The position numbers and the translations under genes were made by a program. DNA of 64,000 nucleotides from NCBI GenBank assembly GCA_040223615.1, contig JAVKFY010000040.1:152125-216124 (forward strand). Reading direction: 5' to 3'. Shown in pieces: positions 16,429-25,092 of this stretch. Every line of letters begins with the position of its first letter. The first letter of the stretch is position 1. The stretch is from JAVKFY01 sp040223615. GTDB lineage: Bacteria > Pseudomonadota > Alphaproteobacteria > GCA-2731375. The notes under the pieces were generated by a model, which ran no database searches, had not been told where the DNA came from, and was given only the letters and a program-made list of their open reading frames with translations.

Positions 16429-17915
16429 CAGAAGCGCGGCAGCTCCGGGAACGGCATCTGGCCGCGGCTGATGTGCATGCGGCCGAGCTCGGCGCAGCGG
16501 TGCAGGGTCGGGAATACCTTGCCGGGATTGAGGTAGCCGTCGGGGTCGAAGGCGCACTTCACGCGCTGCTGCTGGTTCAGGTCGGTCTCGGAGAACATCG
16601 TCTCCATCAGGTCGCGCTTCTCCACGCCGACGCCATGTTCGCCGGTCAGCACGCCGCCGACCTCGACGCACAGCCGCAGGATGTCGGCGCCGAAGTCCTC
16701 GGCCTTCTCCAGCTCGCCCGGCTCGTTCGCATCATAGAGGATCAATGGGTGCAGGTTGCCGTCGCCGGCGTGGAAGACGTTGGCGACGCGAAGGCCGTAA
16801 TGGCTCGACAGCTCGGCCATGCGCTTGAGCACTTCGGGCAGCTTCTTGCGCGGGATGGTGCCGTCCATGCAGTAGTAGTCCGGGCTGATGCGGCCGACGG
16901 CGGGGAAGGCGGCCTTGCGCCCGGCCCAGAATTGCAGCCGTTCGGCCTCGCTTTCGGAGATCCGCAGCGACACCGCGCCGCAACTCTCCGCGATGCCTTT
17001 CACGGCGTCGATCAGGTGGTCGACCTCGGCCTGCGGGCCGTCGAGTTCGGCGATCAGCAGCGCCTCGACGTCGAGCGGATAGCCGGCCTGGCAGAAGGCT
17101 TCGGCCGCGTGGATCGCGTCGCGGTCCATCATCTCGATGCCGGCGGGGATGATGCCGGCGGCGATGATCGCGGCGACGCACGAGCCCGCCGCCTCGCTGG
17201 AGGGAAAGCCGAGCAGCAGCGCGCGCGCCGTCTCCGGTTTCTTCAGCAGACGCACGGTGACTTCGGTGACCACGCCCAGCAGACCCTCCGAGCCGGTCAG
17301 CAGGCCGAGGAGGTCGTAGCCCTCCGAGTCGAGATGCTTGCCGCCCAGGCGCAGCACCTCGCCGGTGATCAGCACCACCTCCAGGCCGAGGATGTTGTTC
17401 GTGGTCAGGCCGTATTTCAGGCAGTGCACGCCGCCGGAATTCTCCGCCACGTTGCCGCCGATGGTGCAGGCGATCTGCGACGACGGGTCGGGCGCGTAGT
17501 AGAAGCCGGCGTGCGCGACGGCGGTGGAGATGCCGAGGTTGGTGACGCCGGGCTGCACCGTGGCGCAGCGGTTGTCGAAGTCGATATCCAGGATCCGGTT
17601 GAACTTGCCCAGGCCCAGGATGATGCCGTCGGCCAGCGGCAGGGCGCCGCCCGATAGCGACGTGCCGGCGCCGCGCGGCACTACCTTGATGGCGCGCCGG
17701 GCGCAGAGTTTGAGGATTTCCGAGACCTGCGCCACGGTCTCCGGCAGGACCACGACCAGCGGCATCTGCCGGTAGGCGGTGAGCCCGTCGCTCTCGTAGA
17801 CCCGCATCGCTGCCGCGTCGGCGATCACCCCCTCGCCGGGGACAATCGCGCGCAGATCGTCGATCAGGCCGGCGCGCTGGGCGATCGCCTTCTCGTCGGG
17901 CGCGGGCATCTGCAT
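16428..17915 (-). CDS. glcD: Glycolate oxidase catalytic subunit, FAD-linked
   Basis: 495 aa from ATG 17915, seven bases after GGAGG. FAD-binding type 4 (VVPRGAGTSLSGGALPL about 82-98; CTIGGNVAENSGGVHCLKYG about 150-169) plus the FAD-oxidase C-terminal domain with GEHGVGVEKRDL near 430. It oxidises glycolate (and often lactate) to the 2-oxo acid. It is the first gene of glcDEF, and the glcE start overlaps its stop. The longer frame to 18008 lacks family similarity in its extra part. Confidence 0.95.
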   Translation of the reverse strand: MQMPAPDEKAIAQRAGLIDDLRAIVPGEGVIADAAAMRVYESDGLTAYRQMPLVVVLPETVAQVSEILKLCARRAIKVVPRGAGTSLSGGALPLADGIILGLGKFNRILDIDFDNRCATVQPGVTNLGISTAVAHAGFYYAPDPSSQIACTIGGNVAENSGGVHCLKYGLTTNNILGLEVVLITGEVLRLGGKHLDSEGYDLLGLLTGSEGLLGVVTEVTVRLLKKPETARALLLGFPSSEAAGSCVAAIIAAGIIPAGIEMMDRDAIHAAEAFCQAGYPLDVEALLIAELDGPQAEVDHLIDAVKGIAESCGAVSLRISESEAERLQFWAGRKAAFPAVGRISPDYYCMDGTIPRKKLPEVLKRMAELSSHYGLRVANVFHAGDGNLHPLILYDANEPGELEKAEDFGADILRLCVEVGGVLTGEHGVGVEKRDLMETMFSETDLNQQQRVKCAFDPDGYLNPGKVFPTLHRCAELGRMHISRGQMPFPELPRF

Positions 17916-18136
17916 CGGCGGGCCTCCGGCGGTCCGTGGAAACATTGTCACGCTATCCCAGATGCCGCGGGAAACGAAGCGCGGCGGCACCAGATTTGCG
18001 ACTGTCACAGACCGCCGTTATTCTTGTGTCTCCATTATCGAGCGTCCGAGTTCGACGGGGCCGCGGCAATGCCGCGCCGCCCAAGCGCTACTTCATTGCG
18101 CGCCGGGCAGACGGGTGCCAACCAATGAGGCAGGAA

Positions 18137-19054
18137 ATGAGCGAAAGCAGCGCATACGACGCCGGCAACGAGGGCAAACGCGACTTCGGGTCGATCTACA
18201 ACCAGCCGCAGCCGGCACCCTATTTCGAGGCCTTGCGTAAGCTCGACTATGCCATTCCCGGCGAGGCCAAGCCCTTGTTCCAACAGGTGATCGACGCGCG
18301 GCGCGAGGCCCAGCGGAGTGATGACGTGACCATGCTGGATCTGGGCTGCTCCTACGGCATCAACGCGGCGCTGTTGAAATACGACCTCGCCATGGACCAG
18401 CTCTACGACTGGTATGACGAGCGCGAGGCGGCGACGACACGCGGCGCGGTCGATCTCGACCGCCGCTTCTTCGCCGAAAGGGACCGGCAGGACGGTCTCG
18501 CCGTGGTCGGCATCGACCCGGCCGAGCGGGCGATCGAGTATGCCGTCGAGGCCGGCCTGCTGGATGCCGGCATCTCGGCAAATCTGGAAGACGATCCGCT
18601 ACCGGCGCAGGACCTGGAGAAAGTGCGCGGCGTCGACCTGATCACCGCCACCGGCTCCATCGGCTACGTCACCGAGCGGACGTTCCGGAAGCTGCTGCCG
18701 GCGGTGGATGCAGGCCGGGCGCCGTGGATCGCCACCTTCGTGCTGCGCATGTTTCCGTACGACGAGATCATTCAGACACTGGGCGAACACGGCTTCACGA
18801 CGGAGAAGTTGCCTGGCGTGCATTTTCCGCAGCGCCGCTTCGCCGATGCGGAGGAGGCAGCGCACGTTCGCGCACGACTGGAAGAGATCGACATCGACCC
18901 CGCGCCGGAAATGAGCGAACACGGCTACGTCGCCGAGTTTTATCTATCGCGGCCGTCCGATGCGGCGCGCCAGCGGCCGTTGGCGGACTTGTTGCGCGCG
19001 TATGAGCCTGCGCCGAGGGCCTCGTCGCCGCTGACCCGCGGTGCGGAGGATTGA
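18137..19054 (+). CDS. Class I SAM-dependent methyltransferase-like protein
   Basis: 305 aa from ATG 18137 (AGGCAGG upstream; ATG 18125 is an alternative). The motif I region is MLDLGCSYGINAALLK near residues 62-77, and a second Asp appears in VVGIDPAERAIEYA. The protein then keeps a Rossmann pattern (GVDLITATGSIGYV). The N-terminus KRDFGSIYNQPQPAPYFEALRKLDY is typical of an uncharacterised alphaproteobacterial methyltransferase group. It is divergent from glcD. The methyl acceptor is unknown. Confidence 0.75.
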   Translation: MSESSAYDAGNEGKRDFGSIYNQPQPAPYFEALRKLDYAIPGEAKPLFQQVIDARREAQRSDDVTMLDLGCSYGINAALLKYDLAMDQLYDWYDEREAATTRGAVDLDRRFFAERDRQDGLAVVGIDPAERAIEYAVEAGLLDAGISANLEDDPLPAQDLEKVRGVDLITATGSIGYVTERTFRKLLPAVDAGRAPWIATFVLRMFPYDEIIQTLGEHGFTTEKLPGVHFPQRRFADAEEAAHVRARLEEIDIDPAPEMSEHGYVAEFYLSRPSDAARQRPLADLLRAYEPAPRASSPLTRGAED

Positions 19055-19118
19055 ATGACGTCAGGTCAGGACGGGGTGTTGTTCAGCCATGGCGGTTTCA
19101 CGCCGACTGGGTACCACG

Positions 19119-19210
19119 CTCGTCATTCCGAGATGCCCGGGGCAAGCGGGCCTGCGCACCTTGACAACGCAAGAATGAAAATCGTCATGGCCGGACTTGA
19201 TCCGGCCATC
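19119..19210. repeat. Two REP-like palindromes in the gap before rpmJ
   Basis: CGTCATTCC...GCCCGGGGCAAGCGGGC near 19119-19152 and CGTCATGGCCGGACTTGATC...GGCCATC at 19183-19210 each fold into a GC hairpin and share the CGTCAT...CTTG...CC layout with the palindromes elsewhere in this window. The 217-bp gap contains no gene. Confidence 0.65.
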
Positions 19211-19271
19211 TCCGGCTAAATCGTTGTCGTCAGCAGGATCGACGCCGCTCTAATATCCTAGCGACCGGCGG

Positions 19272-19397
19272 TCAGCCCTGGCGCGCCTTGAAGCGGCGGT
19301 TGGTCTTGTTGATCACGTAAACGCGGCCCTTGCGGCGCACGATGCGGCACTCGCGGTGGCGGTTCTTGATCGATTTCAGCGAGTTCACGACTTTCAT
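19272..19397 (-). CDS. rpmJ: 50S ribosomal protein L36, cysteine-poor type
   Basis: 41 codons: MKVVNSLKSIKNRHRECRIV... ending NRRFKARQG. This is the alternative, non-zinc form of L36 (YkgO-like): only one Cys remains where the classical form has a C-C-C-H zinc site. It assembles into the large subunit near the 23S 3' region. It is located between a methyltransferase and pyk, a common alphaproteobacterial neighbourhood for this gene. Confidence 0.93.
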   Translation of the reverse strand: MKVVNSLKSIKNRHRECRIVRRKGRVYVINKTNRRFKARQG

Positions 19398-19485
19398 GGC
19401 ACCTGGCCCTGGCTGCTCGACAACGGCGGCGCAACCTAAGGGCCGGGCCGGAAACTGTCAACGGCGGTGTCGCGCGGCGGGCGCG

Positions 19486-20436
19486 TCAGTCCTTGTTGCG
19501 TATCGCGATCACGCGCACGATCCCGACATCGCCGGTCTGCAGAACCGCCAGGCGGCGGCCCCAATAGTGCACCTCGCGCAGGACGGCGGCGTGCATCGCC
19601 GATTCCGGGGGATGTTTCAGCATCTTCTTGGCCAGGCCCTGCAGGCTCTGGGTCAAGCTGGCGCAATAATCGTCGGTGATGTCGGCGGTGACGCGGATCT
19701 TCAGGTCGTGCTGCTTCATCGCCTTGCGCAGCCCATTGACGGTGTCGATGGTCGGCGGCGCGGGCTCGTAGGCGCGCCAGAGGTCGATCGCCGGCGTGGT
19801 GTGGGCCTCCGACTTGCGGACGAAGTCGACGAACAGCAATTGGCCGCCGGGCTTGAGCACGCGGGCGATGGCGCTCAACTCGCTGTTGTGATCGGGTTGC
19901 CGGTGCAGCGCCTCGACCGATATCACGGCGTCGCGCGAGGCCTCCTTGATGCCGGCCTCGACCAGGGTCTGTTCGCTGATCGAGGCCTTTTTCGACAGAT
20001 TGGCGACCTGCGATAGCCGGGCCGCGGCATTGGCCAGCAATGGCTCTGGCTCCAGGCCATCGACCCAGGCGCCGGTATCGCGGGCGATGACCCGGGCGAA
20101 CAGGCCAAGCTGGGCGCCGCAGACCAGCACGCTCATGGTCTCGTTCAGGCCCAGCGGCTTGACCACGGAAACCGCGAAACGCTCGCCGCCGGCGTATGAA
20201 CTGCCCTCGCCGCAGACCATCTGTACCGCTTCGATACGCTCCGGGGTCCACACGCGCGCGGTATTCTCGCCGCTGTCGGTGCCGCTGTCCTCGGCGTCGA
20301 GGTCGAGCTCGTCCGCGATCGGCGAGTCGCTGTCCGCGAAACTCGGCTCGGTCGTGGAGTCGTGGCCTTCCCACCAGGCATAGAGACGGGAGAACAATCC
20401 GCCGCTGCCTGCCGATTTAGACAATGCCGTTGCCAT
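19486..20436 (-). CDS. Class I SAM-dependent methyltransferase domain protein
   Basis: 316 aa. About 65 residues of acidic, disordered N-terminus precede a methyltransferase fold: MSVLVCGAQLGLFARVIARD around 100-119 replaces the canonical D-x-G-x-G motif I, then VISVEALHRQPDHN and a clear ARVLKPGGQLLFVDFV (motif post-II region) near 186-202. The degenerate SAM loop (CGAQLGLF) makes activity less certain. It lies downstream of pyk on the same strand with a 119-bp gap. Confidence 0.7.
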   Translation of the reverse strand: MATALSKSAGSGGLFSRLYAWWEGHDSTTEPSFADSDSPIADELDLDAEDSGTDSGENTARVWTPERIEAVQMVCGEGSSYAGGERFAVSVVKPLGLNETMSVLVCGAQLGLFARVIARDTGAWVDGLEPEPLLANAAARLSQVANLSKKASISEQTLVEAGIKEASRDAVISVEALHRQPDHNSELSAIARVLKPGGQLLFVDFVRKSEAHTTPAIDLWRAYEPAPPTIDTVNGLRKAMKQHDLKIRVTADITDDYCASLTQSLQGLAKKMLKHPPESAMHAAVLREVHYWGRRLAVLQTGDVGIVRVIAIRNKD

Positions 20437-20555
20437 GCGCGCTGATAGCCGAACTCAAACCAAGCCAATTTCCGCAGCTGTCACCGATTGGTACGGCGAA
20501 ACTGGTTAAACTGGGGTGAAGGGTGCACCCATTTGCAACGCTAACGGCTGATGCC

Positions 20556-21977
20556 TCAATCGGTTCCGATCCAGGCGATGCGCAGGATATTGGTGGCGCC
20601 TGGCGTGCCGAACGGGACGCCGGCGGTGATCACCAACCGCTGGCCATCGTGGCCCAGCCCGGTGAGCCGGGCGACGTCGCAGGCCCGGTCGACCATGTCC
20701 TTGAAGTTGTGCGCATCTTCGGTCTCGATGCAGTGCAGGCCCCAGGCCAGCGCCAGCCGCCGCGCGGTCGCCAGCTTCGGGGTCAGCACCAGGATCGGCA
20801 CCCGCGGCCGTTCGCGCGCGGCGCGCAGAGCGGTGGAGCCGGAGGTGGTGTAGCAGGCGATCGCGGCCGCCCCGATGGTTTCCGCCACCTGGCGCGCGGC
20901 GGCGGTGATGGCGTCGGCGGCGGTGCCTTCCGGGCTGGCGTGCTCGGCATCCATGATCTCGCGGTAGGTCGGGTCGCTCTCGACCTTCTCCGCGACGTCG
21001 TTCATCACCGTCACGGCGGCGACGGGGTGCGCGCCGGCGGCGGTCTCGGCCGACAGCATCACCGCGTCGGCGCCGTCGTAGACCGCGGTGGCGACGTCGG
21101 AGACCTCCGCGCGGGTCGGCGCCGGCGCGGTGATCATGCTCTCCAGCATCTGGGTGGCGATCACCACCGGCTTGCCGGCGTCATGCGCCAGCCGCACCAG
21201 CCGTTTCTGCAGCACCGGCACGTCCTGCAGCGGCACTTCGACGCCCAGGTCGCCGCGCGCCACCATCAGGCCATCGGCCAGGTCCAGTATCTCGTCGATC
21301 CGCTCCACTGCCTGCGGCTTCTCGATCTTCGCCATCAGGGCGACCTCGTGGCCGGCCAGCTTGCGCGCCTCGGCGATGTCGTCGGGGCGCTGCACGAAAC
21401 TGAGCGCCAGCCAGTCGACGCCAAGCTGCATGGCGAAGGCGAGGTCGGCGCGGTCCTTGTCCGACAGGGCGCCCACCGGCAACGTCGCGTCGGGCAGGTT
21501 CACGCCCTTGCGGTCGCGCAGCGGGCCGCCGGTCACGATCTCGGTGTCGGCGTAGTCGGGTCCGCACTTCAGCACCCGCAGCCGGATCTTGCCGTCGTCG
21601 AGCAGGACCGGCATGTCGCGGTCGAGCGCGGCGAACACCTCCGGATGCGGCAGCGCGACCTGCTTGGCGTCGCCGGTCTGCTTGCCCAGCACCAGTTTCA
21701 GCTTGCGGCCGGCGGTGAGCTGGATTTCGCCATCCTGCATCGTGCCGACACGGATCTTCGGGCCTTGCAGGTCGGCCAGGATCGCGATCGGCTGTTCCAG
21801 TGCCTTTTCCACCCGGCGGATCGCCTGATAGCGCTTGCGGTGGTCGGCATGGGTGCCGTGGCTGAAGTTCAGGCGGAAGGCATCGGCGCCGGCCTCGACC
21901 AGCTCGCGGATCATCGCCGCCCCGTCGCTGGCGGGGCCCAGCGTGGCCAAAATCTTGGTACTGCGGCGGCGTTGCAT
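20556..21977 (-). CDS. pyk: Pyruvate kinase
   Basis: 473 aa. All family blocks are present: RLNFSHGTHADH (residues about 38-49), ILADLQGPKIRVG about 68-80, the catalytic Lys segment VALMAKIEKPQAV about 205-217, GLMVARGDLGVEVP around 230-243 and ATQMLESM near 268-275. It converts PEP and ADP to pyruvate and ATP. It sits nine bases after the glycerate kinase gene, an arrangement also known from tartrate/glycerate operons, so it may serve glycerate breakdown. Confidence 0.96.
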   Translation of the reverse strand: MQRRRSTKILATLGPASDGAAMIRELVEAGADAFRLNFSHGTHADHRKRYQAIRRVEKALEQPIAILADLQGPKIRVGTMQDGEIQLTAGRKLKLVLGKQTGDAKQVALPHPEVFAALDRDMPVLLDDGKIRLRVLKCGPDYADTEIVTGGPLRDRKGVNLPDATLPVGALSDKDRADLAFAMQLGVDWLALSFVQRPDDIAEARKLAGHEVALMAKIEKPQAVERIDEILDLADGLMVARGDLGVEVPLQDVPVLQKRLVRLAHDAGKPVVIATQMLESMITAPAPTRAEVSDVATAVYDGADAVMLSAETAAGAHPVAAVTVMNDVAEKVESDPTYREIMDAEHASPEGTAADAITAAARQVAETIGAAAIACYTTSGSTALRAARERPRVPILVLTPKLATARRLALAWGLHCIETEDAHNFKDMVDRACDVARLTGLGHDGQRLVITAGVPFGTPGATNILRIAWIGTD

Positions 21978-21986
21978 GGCGCGATG

Positions 21987-23267
21987 TTAGTCGTGCGATG
22001 TGGCAGTTACCAGTACGGCCCGGAAGTCGTTCACGTTGGTGTGGGTCGGCCCGGTCAGCACCAGGTCGCCCAGCGCCTGGAACAGGCGGTAACTGTCGTT
22101 GGCCGCAAGCATCGCGGCGACGTCGAGGTCCAGAGCATGGGCCCGGGCTAGCGTGTCGGGCCCGATCACCGCGCCGGCATTGTCCTCCGAGCCGTCGATG
22201 CCGTCGGTGTCGCAGGCGATGGCGCAGACCTCGCCGGCGCCGTCCAGGGCCAGCGCCATGCCGATGAGATACTCCGCGTTCGGACCGCCGCCGCCCTGGC
22301 CGGCCATCGTCACCGTGGTCTCGCCGCCGGATAGCAACACCACCGGCCGCTTGGTCTGCGCCAGCGCCATGCGGGCATGTTCGGCGCCGAGCTCACGGGC
22401 TTCGCCTTCCAGCGCGTCGCCCAGCACGACCGGCTCGACGCCGGCGGCGCGCGCGGCTTCGGCCGCCGCCGCCAGGGCCGCCGCCGGGGTCGCGACCAGG
22501 TGCATCGCCGTATTCGCGAACACGGGATCGCCCGGCTTCGGTGTCTCGTCCTCGGCCGCTTCGAGGCGCGCGGCGACTGCGGCCGGCGGTTCGACCCGAT
22601 AGCGGGCCAGCACCTCGCGGGCCTCGGTAAATGTCGTAGGGTCCGGCACGGTCGGGCCTGAGGCGATCACCGCCGGATCGTCGCCCGGCACGTCGGAGAT
22701 CAGCAGGCTGACCACGCGCGCCGGAGCCGCCGCTGCGGCGAGCCGGCCGCCCTTGATTGCCGAGAGATGCTTGCGCACCGTGTTCATCGCCCCGATCGGC
22801 GCGCCGGAGCGCAGCAGCGCGGTGTTCACCGCCTGCTTGTCGTCCAGCGTCAGGCCGTCGGCGGGCAGGGTCAGCAGCGCCGAGCCGCCGCCGGAGATCA
22901 GCACCAGCACCAAGTCGTTCGCGCCGGCGCCCCGGGCCAGCTCAAGGATCCGACGCGCGGCGTCGCGGCCGGCGGCATCGGGCACCGGGTGCGCGGCCTC
23001 GACGACGTCGATGCGAGCGGTGGGCAGACCATGGCCGTAGCGGGTCACCACCAAACCCTCGATCGCGCGGTCGGGCCAGGCCGCCTCCACGGCGCGGGCC
23101 ATCGCGGCGGCCGCCTTGCCGGCGCCCAGGACCAGTGTGCGTCCGGCCGGCGCCGGCAGGTCGAGATACGGCGCCAGGCAGCGCATCGGGTCGGCGCTGG
23201 CCACGGCGGCGCGGAACAAATCCATCAGCAATGCCCGTTTTTCCGGCGCCAGGCTGGTTCGGCTCAT
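21987..23267 (-). CDS. Glycerate 2-kinase (DUF4147/MOFRL, TtuD/GckA type)
   Basis: 426 aa. It has the two-domain layout of GckA/TtuD: an N-terminal DUF4147 domain (LVLGAGKAAAAMARAVE about 46-62; VLISGGGSALL about 125-135) and a C-terminal MOFRL domain beginning with VVLLSGGETTVTMAGQGGGG near 330-350 and ending GPTHTNVNDFRAVLV. It phosphorylates D-glycerate to 2-phosphoglycerate, which enters lower glycolysis. The adjacent pyk completes the route to pyruvate; an IclR regulator is divergent. Confidence 0.92.
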   Translation of the reverse strand: MSRTSLAPEKRALLMDLFRAAVASADPMRCLAPYLDLPAPAGRTLVLGAGKAAAAMARAVEAAWPDRAIEGLVVTRYGHGLPTARIDVVEAAHPVPDAAGRDAARRILELARGAGANDLVLVLISGGGSALLTLPADGLTLDDKQAVNTALLRSGAPIGAMNTVRKHLSAIKGGRLAAAAAPARVVSLLISDVPGDDPAVIASGPTVPDPTTFTEAREVLARYRVEPPAAVAARLEAAEDETPKPGDPVFANTAMHLVATPAAALAAAAEAARAAGVEPVVLGDALEGEARELGAEHARMALAQTKRPVVLLSGGETTVTMAGQGGGGPNAEYLIGMALALDGAGEVCAIACDTDGIDGSEDNAGAVIGPDTLARAHALDLDVAAMLAANDSYRLFQALGDLVLTGPTHTNVNDFRAVLVTATSHD

Positions 23268-23307
23268 GACTTGTCCCTTCGCTGCTCACCGTGCCATATC
23301 GTTGGCC

Positions 23308-24156
23308 ATGGTGAAGATACCCGAAGGCGCTGGCGCGCCAACGCCGTTCACGCCGCGCCGCGGGCGACCCGCGCAACGGACCGACGCCGGCAACGCCCAG
23401 GTGCAGTCGCTGGACCGCGCGCTGACGCTGCTGGAGGAGATCGCCAGGCACGACCAGGGCGTCGGTCTGACCGACCTGGCGCAGGCGGTGGCGCTGGCGC
23501 CGTCGACCGCGCACCGGCTGTTGAAAAGCATGCAGAACCGCGACTTCGTACGGCAGGACGCCGAGCGCGGCCTGTGGTTCATCGGCGTGCGCGCCTTCGC
23601 CGTCGGCAACGCCTTCGCGCGCAGCCGCGACATCACCGGCCTGGCGCGGCCGGTGATGTGGGCGCTGATGGAGCGGGTCGGGGAATCGGTCAACCTGGCG
23701 GTGCTCGACGATGACGAGCCGGTCTATCTGAGCCAGGTCGAGTGTCACCAGATGATGCGGGCGCATGCGCTGCCCGGCGGTCGGCCGCCGGTGCACTGTT
23801 CGGGCGTCGGCAAGGCGCTGCTCGCCTACCTGCCGGAGGATCGGATGCGCGCGGTGCTGGAGCGGCGCGGACTGCTGGCGCAGACGCCGAAGACGATCAC
23901 CGAGGCCGATGCCTTCGCCGCCACGCTGGCCGCGGTCCGCGCGCGGGGCTACGGGCTCGACGACGAGGAACAGAGCCTGGGCATGCGCTGCGTCGCGGCG
24001 GCCGTGTTCGACGAGAATGGCGACGCGGTGGCGGCGCTGTCGATCACCGGTCCGACGGCGCGGATCAGCGATGCCCGGCTGGACGAGTTCGGCGCGGCGG
24101 TGCGCGCCGCCGCCGACGACCTGTCGGCCCGCATCGGCGGCCGCCGGCCAGGCTAG
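23308..24156 (+). CDS. IclR family transcriptional regulator
   Basis: 282 aa. An N-terminal winged helix (VQSLDRALTLLEEIARHDQGVGLTDLAQ..., recognition helix STAHRLLKSMQN about 71-82) is followed by the IclR effector domain (ALPGGRPPVHCSGVGKALLA about 155-174; GMRCVAAAVFDENG about 228-241). The first 30 residues are a proline-rich extension. It is divergent from glycerate kinase with 40 bp between the starts, so it most likely controls that operon. Its stop shares CTAG with the convergent panE-like gene. Confidence 0.92.
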   Translation: MVKIPEGAGAPTPFTPRRGRPAQRTDAGNAQVQSLDRALTLLEEIARHDQGVGLTDLAQAVALAPSTAHRLLKSMQNRDFVRQDAERGLWFIGVRAFAVGNAFARSRDITGLARPVMWALMERVGESVNLAVLDDDEPVYLSQVECHQMMRAHALPGGRPPVHCSGVGKALLAYLPEDRMRAVLERRGLLAQTPKTITEADAFAATLAAVRARGYGLDDEEQSLGMRCVAAAVFDENGDAVAALSITGPTARISDARLDEFGAAVRAAADDLSARIGGRRPG

Positions 24157-25079
24157 GTTGCGTTGCCGCCGGCATGCGGCAACAGCATGCCGAGGACGAA
24201 GCGGTGGAACGGCGTGTCGATGCCGGCCTCGGCGCCGAGCCGGCACAGCGTGCCGCTCAACCATTCCACTTCCAGCTTCTTGCCCTGCAGCAAATCGACG
24301 GTGAGCGAGGCGCGCCAAGTCGGCGGCATGGTCTGCACGAAAGCCAGCGTGTTCTCGATGTCCTGCTTGCTCAACGCGACGCCCTGCGCGTTGCCGACGG
24401 CGACCACCTCGGCCATCGCCTCGCGGGCCAGGCGCCAGGTCTCCGGCGTGTCGAGAATACGGGCCAGCGGCACGCGGGTGGTGGCGCTGATACCGCCCAT
24501 CGAGGCCAGCAGCATGAACTTGCGCCACAGTTCCAGGCGGATGTCCGGGCTGACGGTGATCTCCACGCCGGTCTTGCCGGCCAGGTCGGCGAAGCGTCGC
24601 AGGCGATCGCTGCTGCCGCCGTTCGGCTCGCCGACGATCAGGCCGTTGAGCGCGTTGTGCTGGATCACGCCAGGCCCGGCGATCACGGCGTTGATCATCA
24701 CCACGCTGGGCATGGCGTGGCCGTCGCCCAGCACCTCGTCGACGATGCCGGGCGCGTCGACGCCGTTCTGCAGGGTCACGACGGCGGTGTCCGGCTTCAG
24801 CAACGGGCGCATCGCGGCCGCCGTGCCGGCCACGTCGTAGAGCTTGACCCCGAACAGCACCACGTCGGCCGGACCGAGGTCGGCCGGATCGTCGCTCGCG
24901 GTTGCTGGATTGACGTGCATGTCGCCGTTCGGGCTGGTGACCTTCAGGCCATGTTCGCGGATCGCCGCCAGGTGCGGGCCGCGGGCGATGAAACCGACCT
25001 CGGCGCCGGCTTCGGCCAGGCGGGCGCCGAGATAGCCGCCAATGGCGCCGGTCCCCATCACCGCGATCTTCATGCTCAT
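24153..25079 (-). CDS. 2-dehydropantoate 2-reductase family protein (PanE/ApbA)
   Basis: 308 aa with an N-terminal NAD(P) motif AVMGTGAIGGYLGARLAEAG (about 6-25), a C-terminal ApbA helical domain with KFMLLASMGGISATTRVP near 186-203 and WRASLTVDLLQGKKLEVEWL about 256-275. PanE makes pantoate for coenzyme A, but this family also includes reductases for other 2-oxo acids, and the gene is not near panB or panC. Start 25079 is used (ATG 25073 is also possible). Confidence 0.85.
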   Translation of the reverse strand: MSMKIAVMGTGAIGGYLGARLAEAGAEVGFIARGPHLAAIREHGLKVTSPNGDMHVNPATASDDPADLGPADVVLFGVKLYDVAGTAAAMRPLLKPDTAVVTLQNGVDAPGIVDEVLGDGHAMPSVVMINAVIAGPGVIQHNALNGLIVGEPNGGSSDRLRRFADLAGKTGVEITVSPDIRLELWRKFMLLASMGGISATTRVPLARILDTPETWRLAREAMAEVVAVGNAQGVALSKQDIENTLAFVQTMPPTWRASLTVDLLQGKKLEVEWLSGTLCRLGAEAGIDTPFHRFVLGMLLPHAGGNAT

Positions 25080-25092
25080 GAGGATGCTCCGA

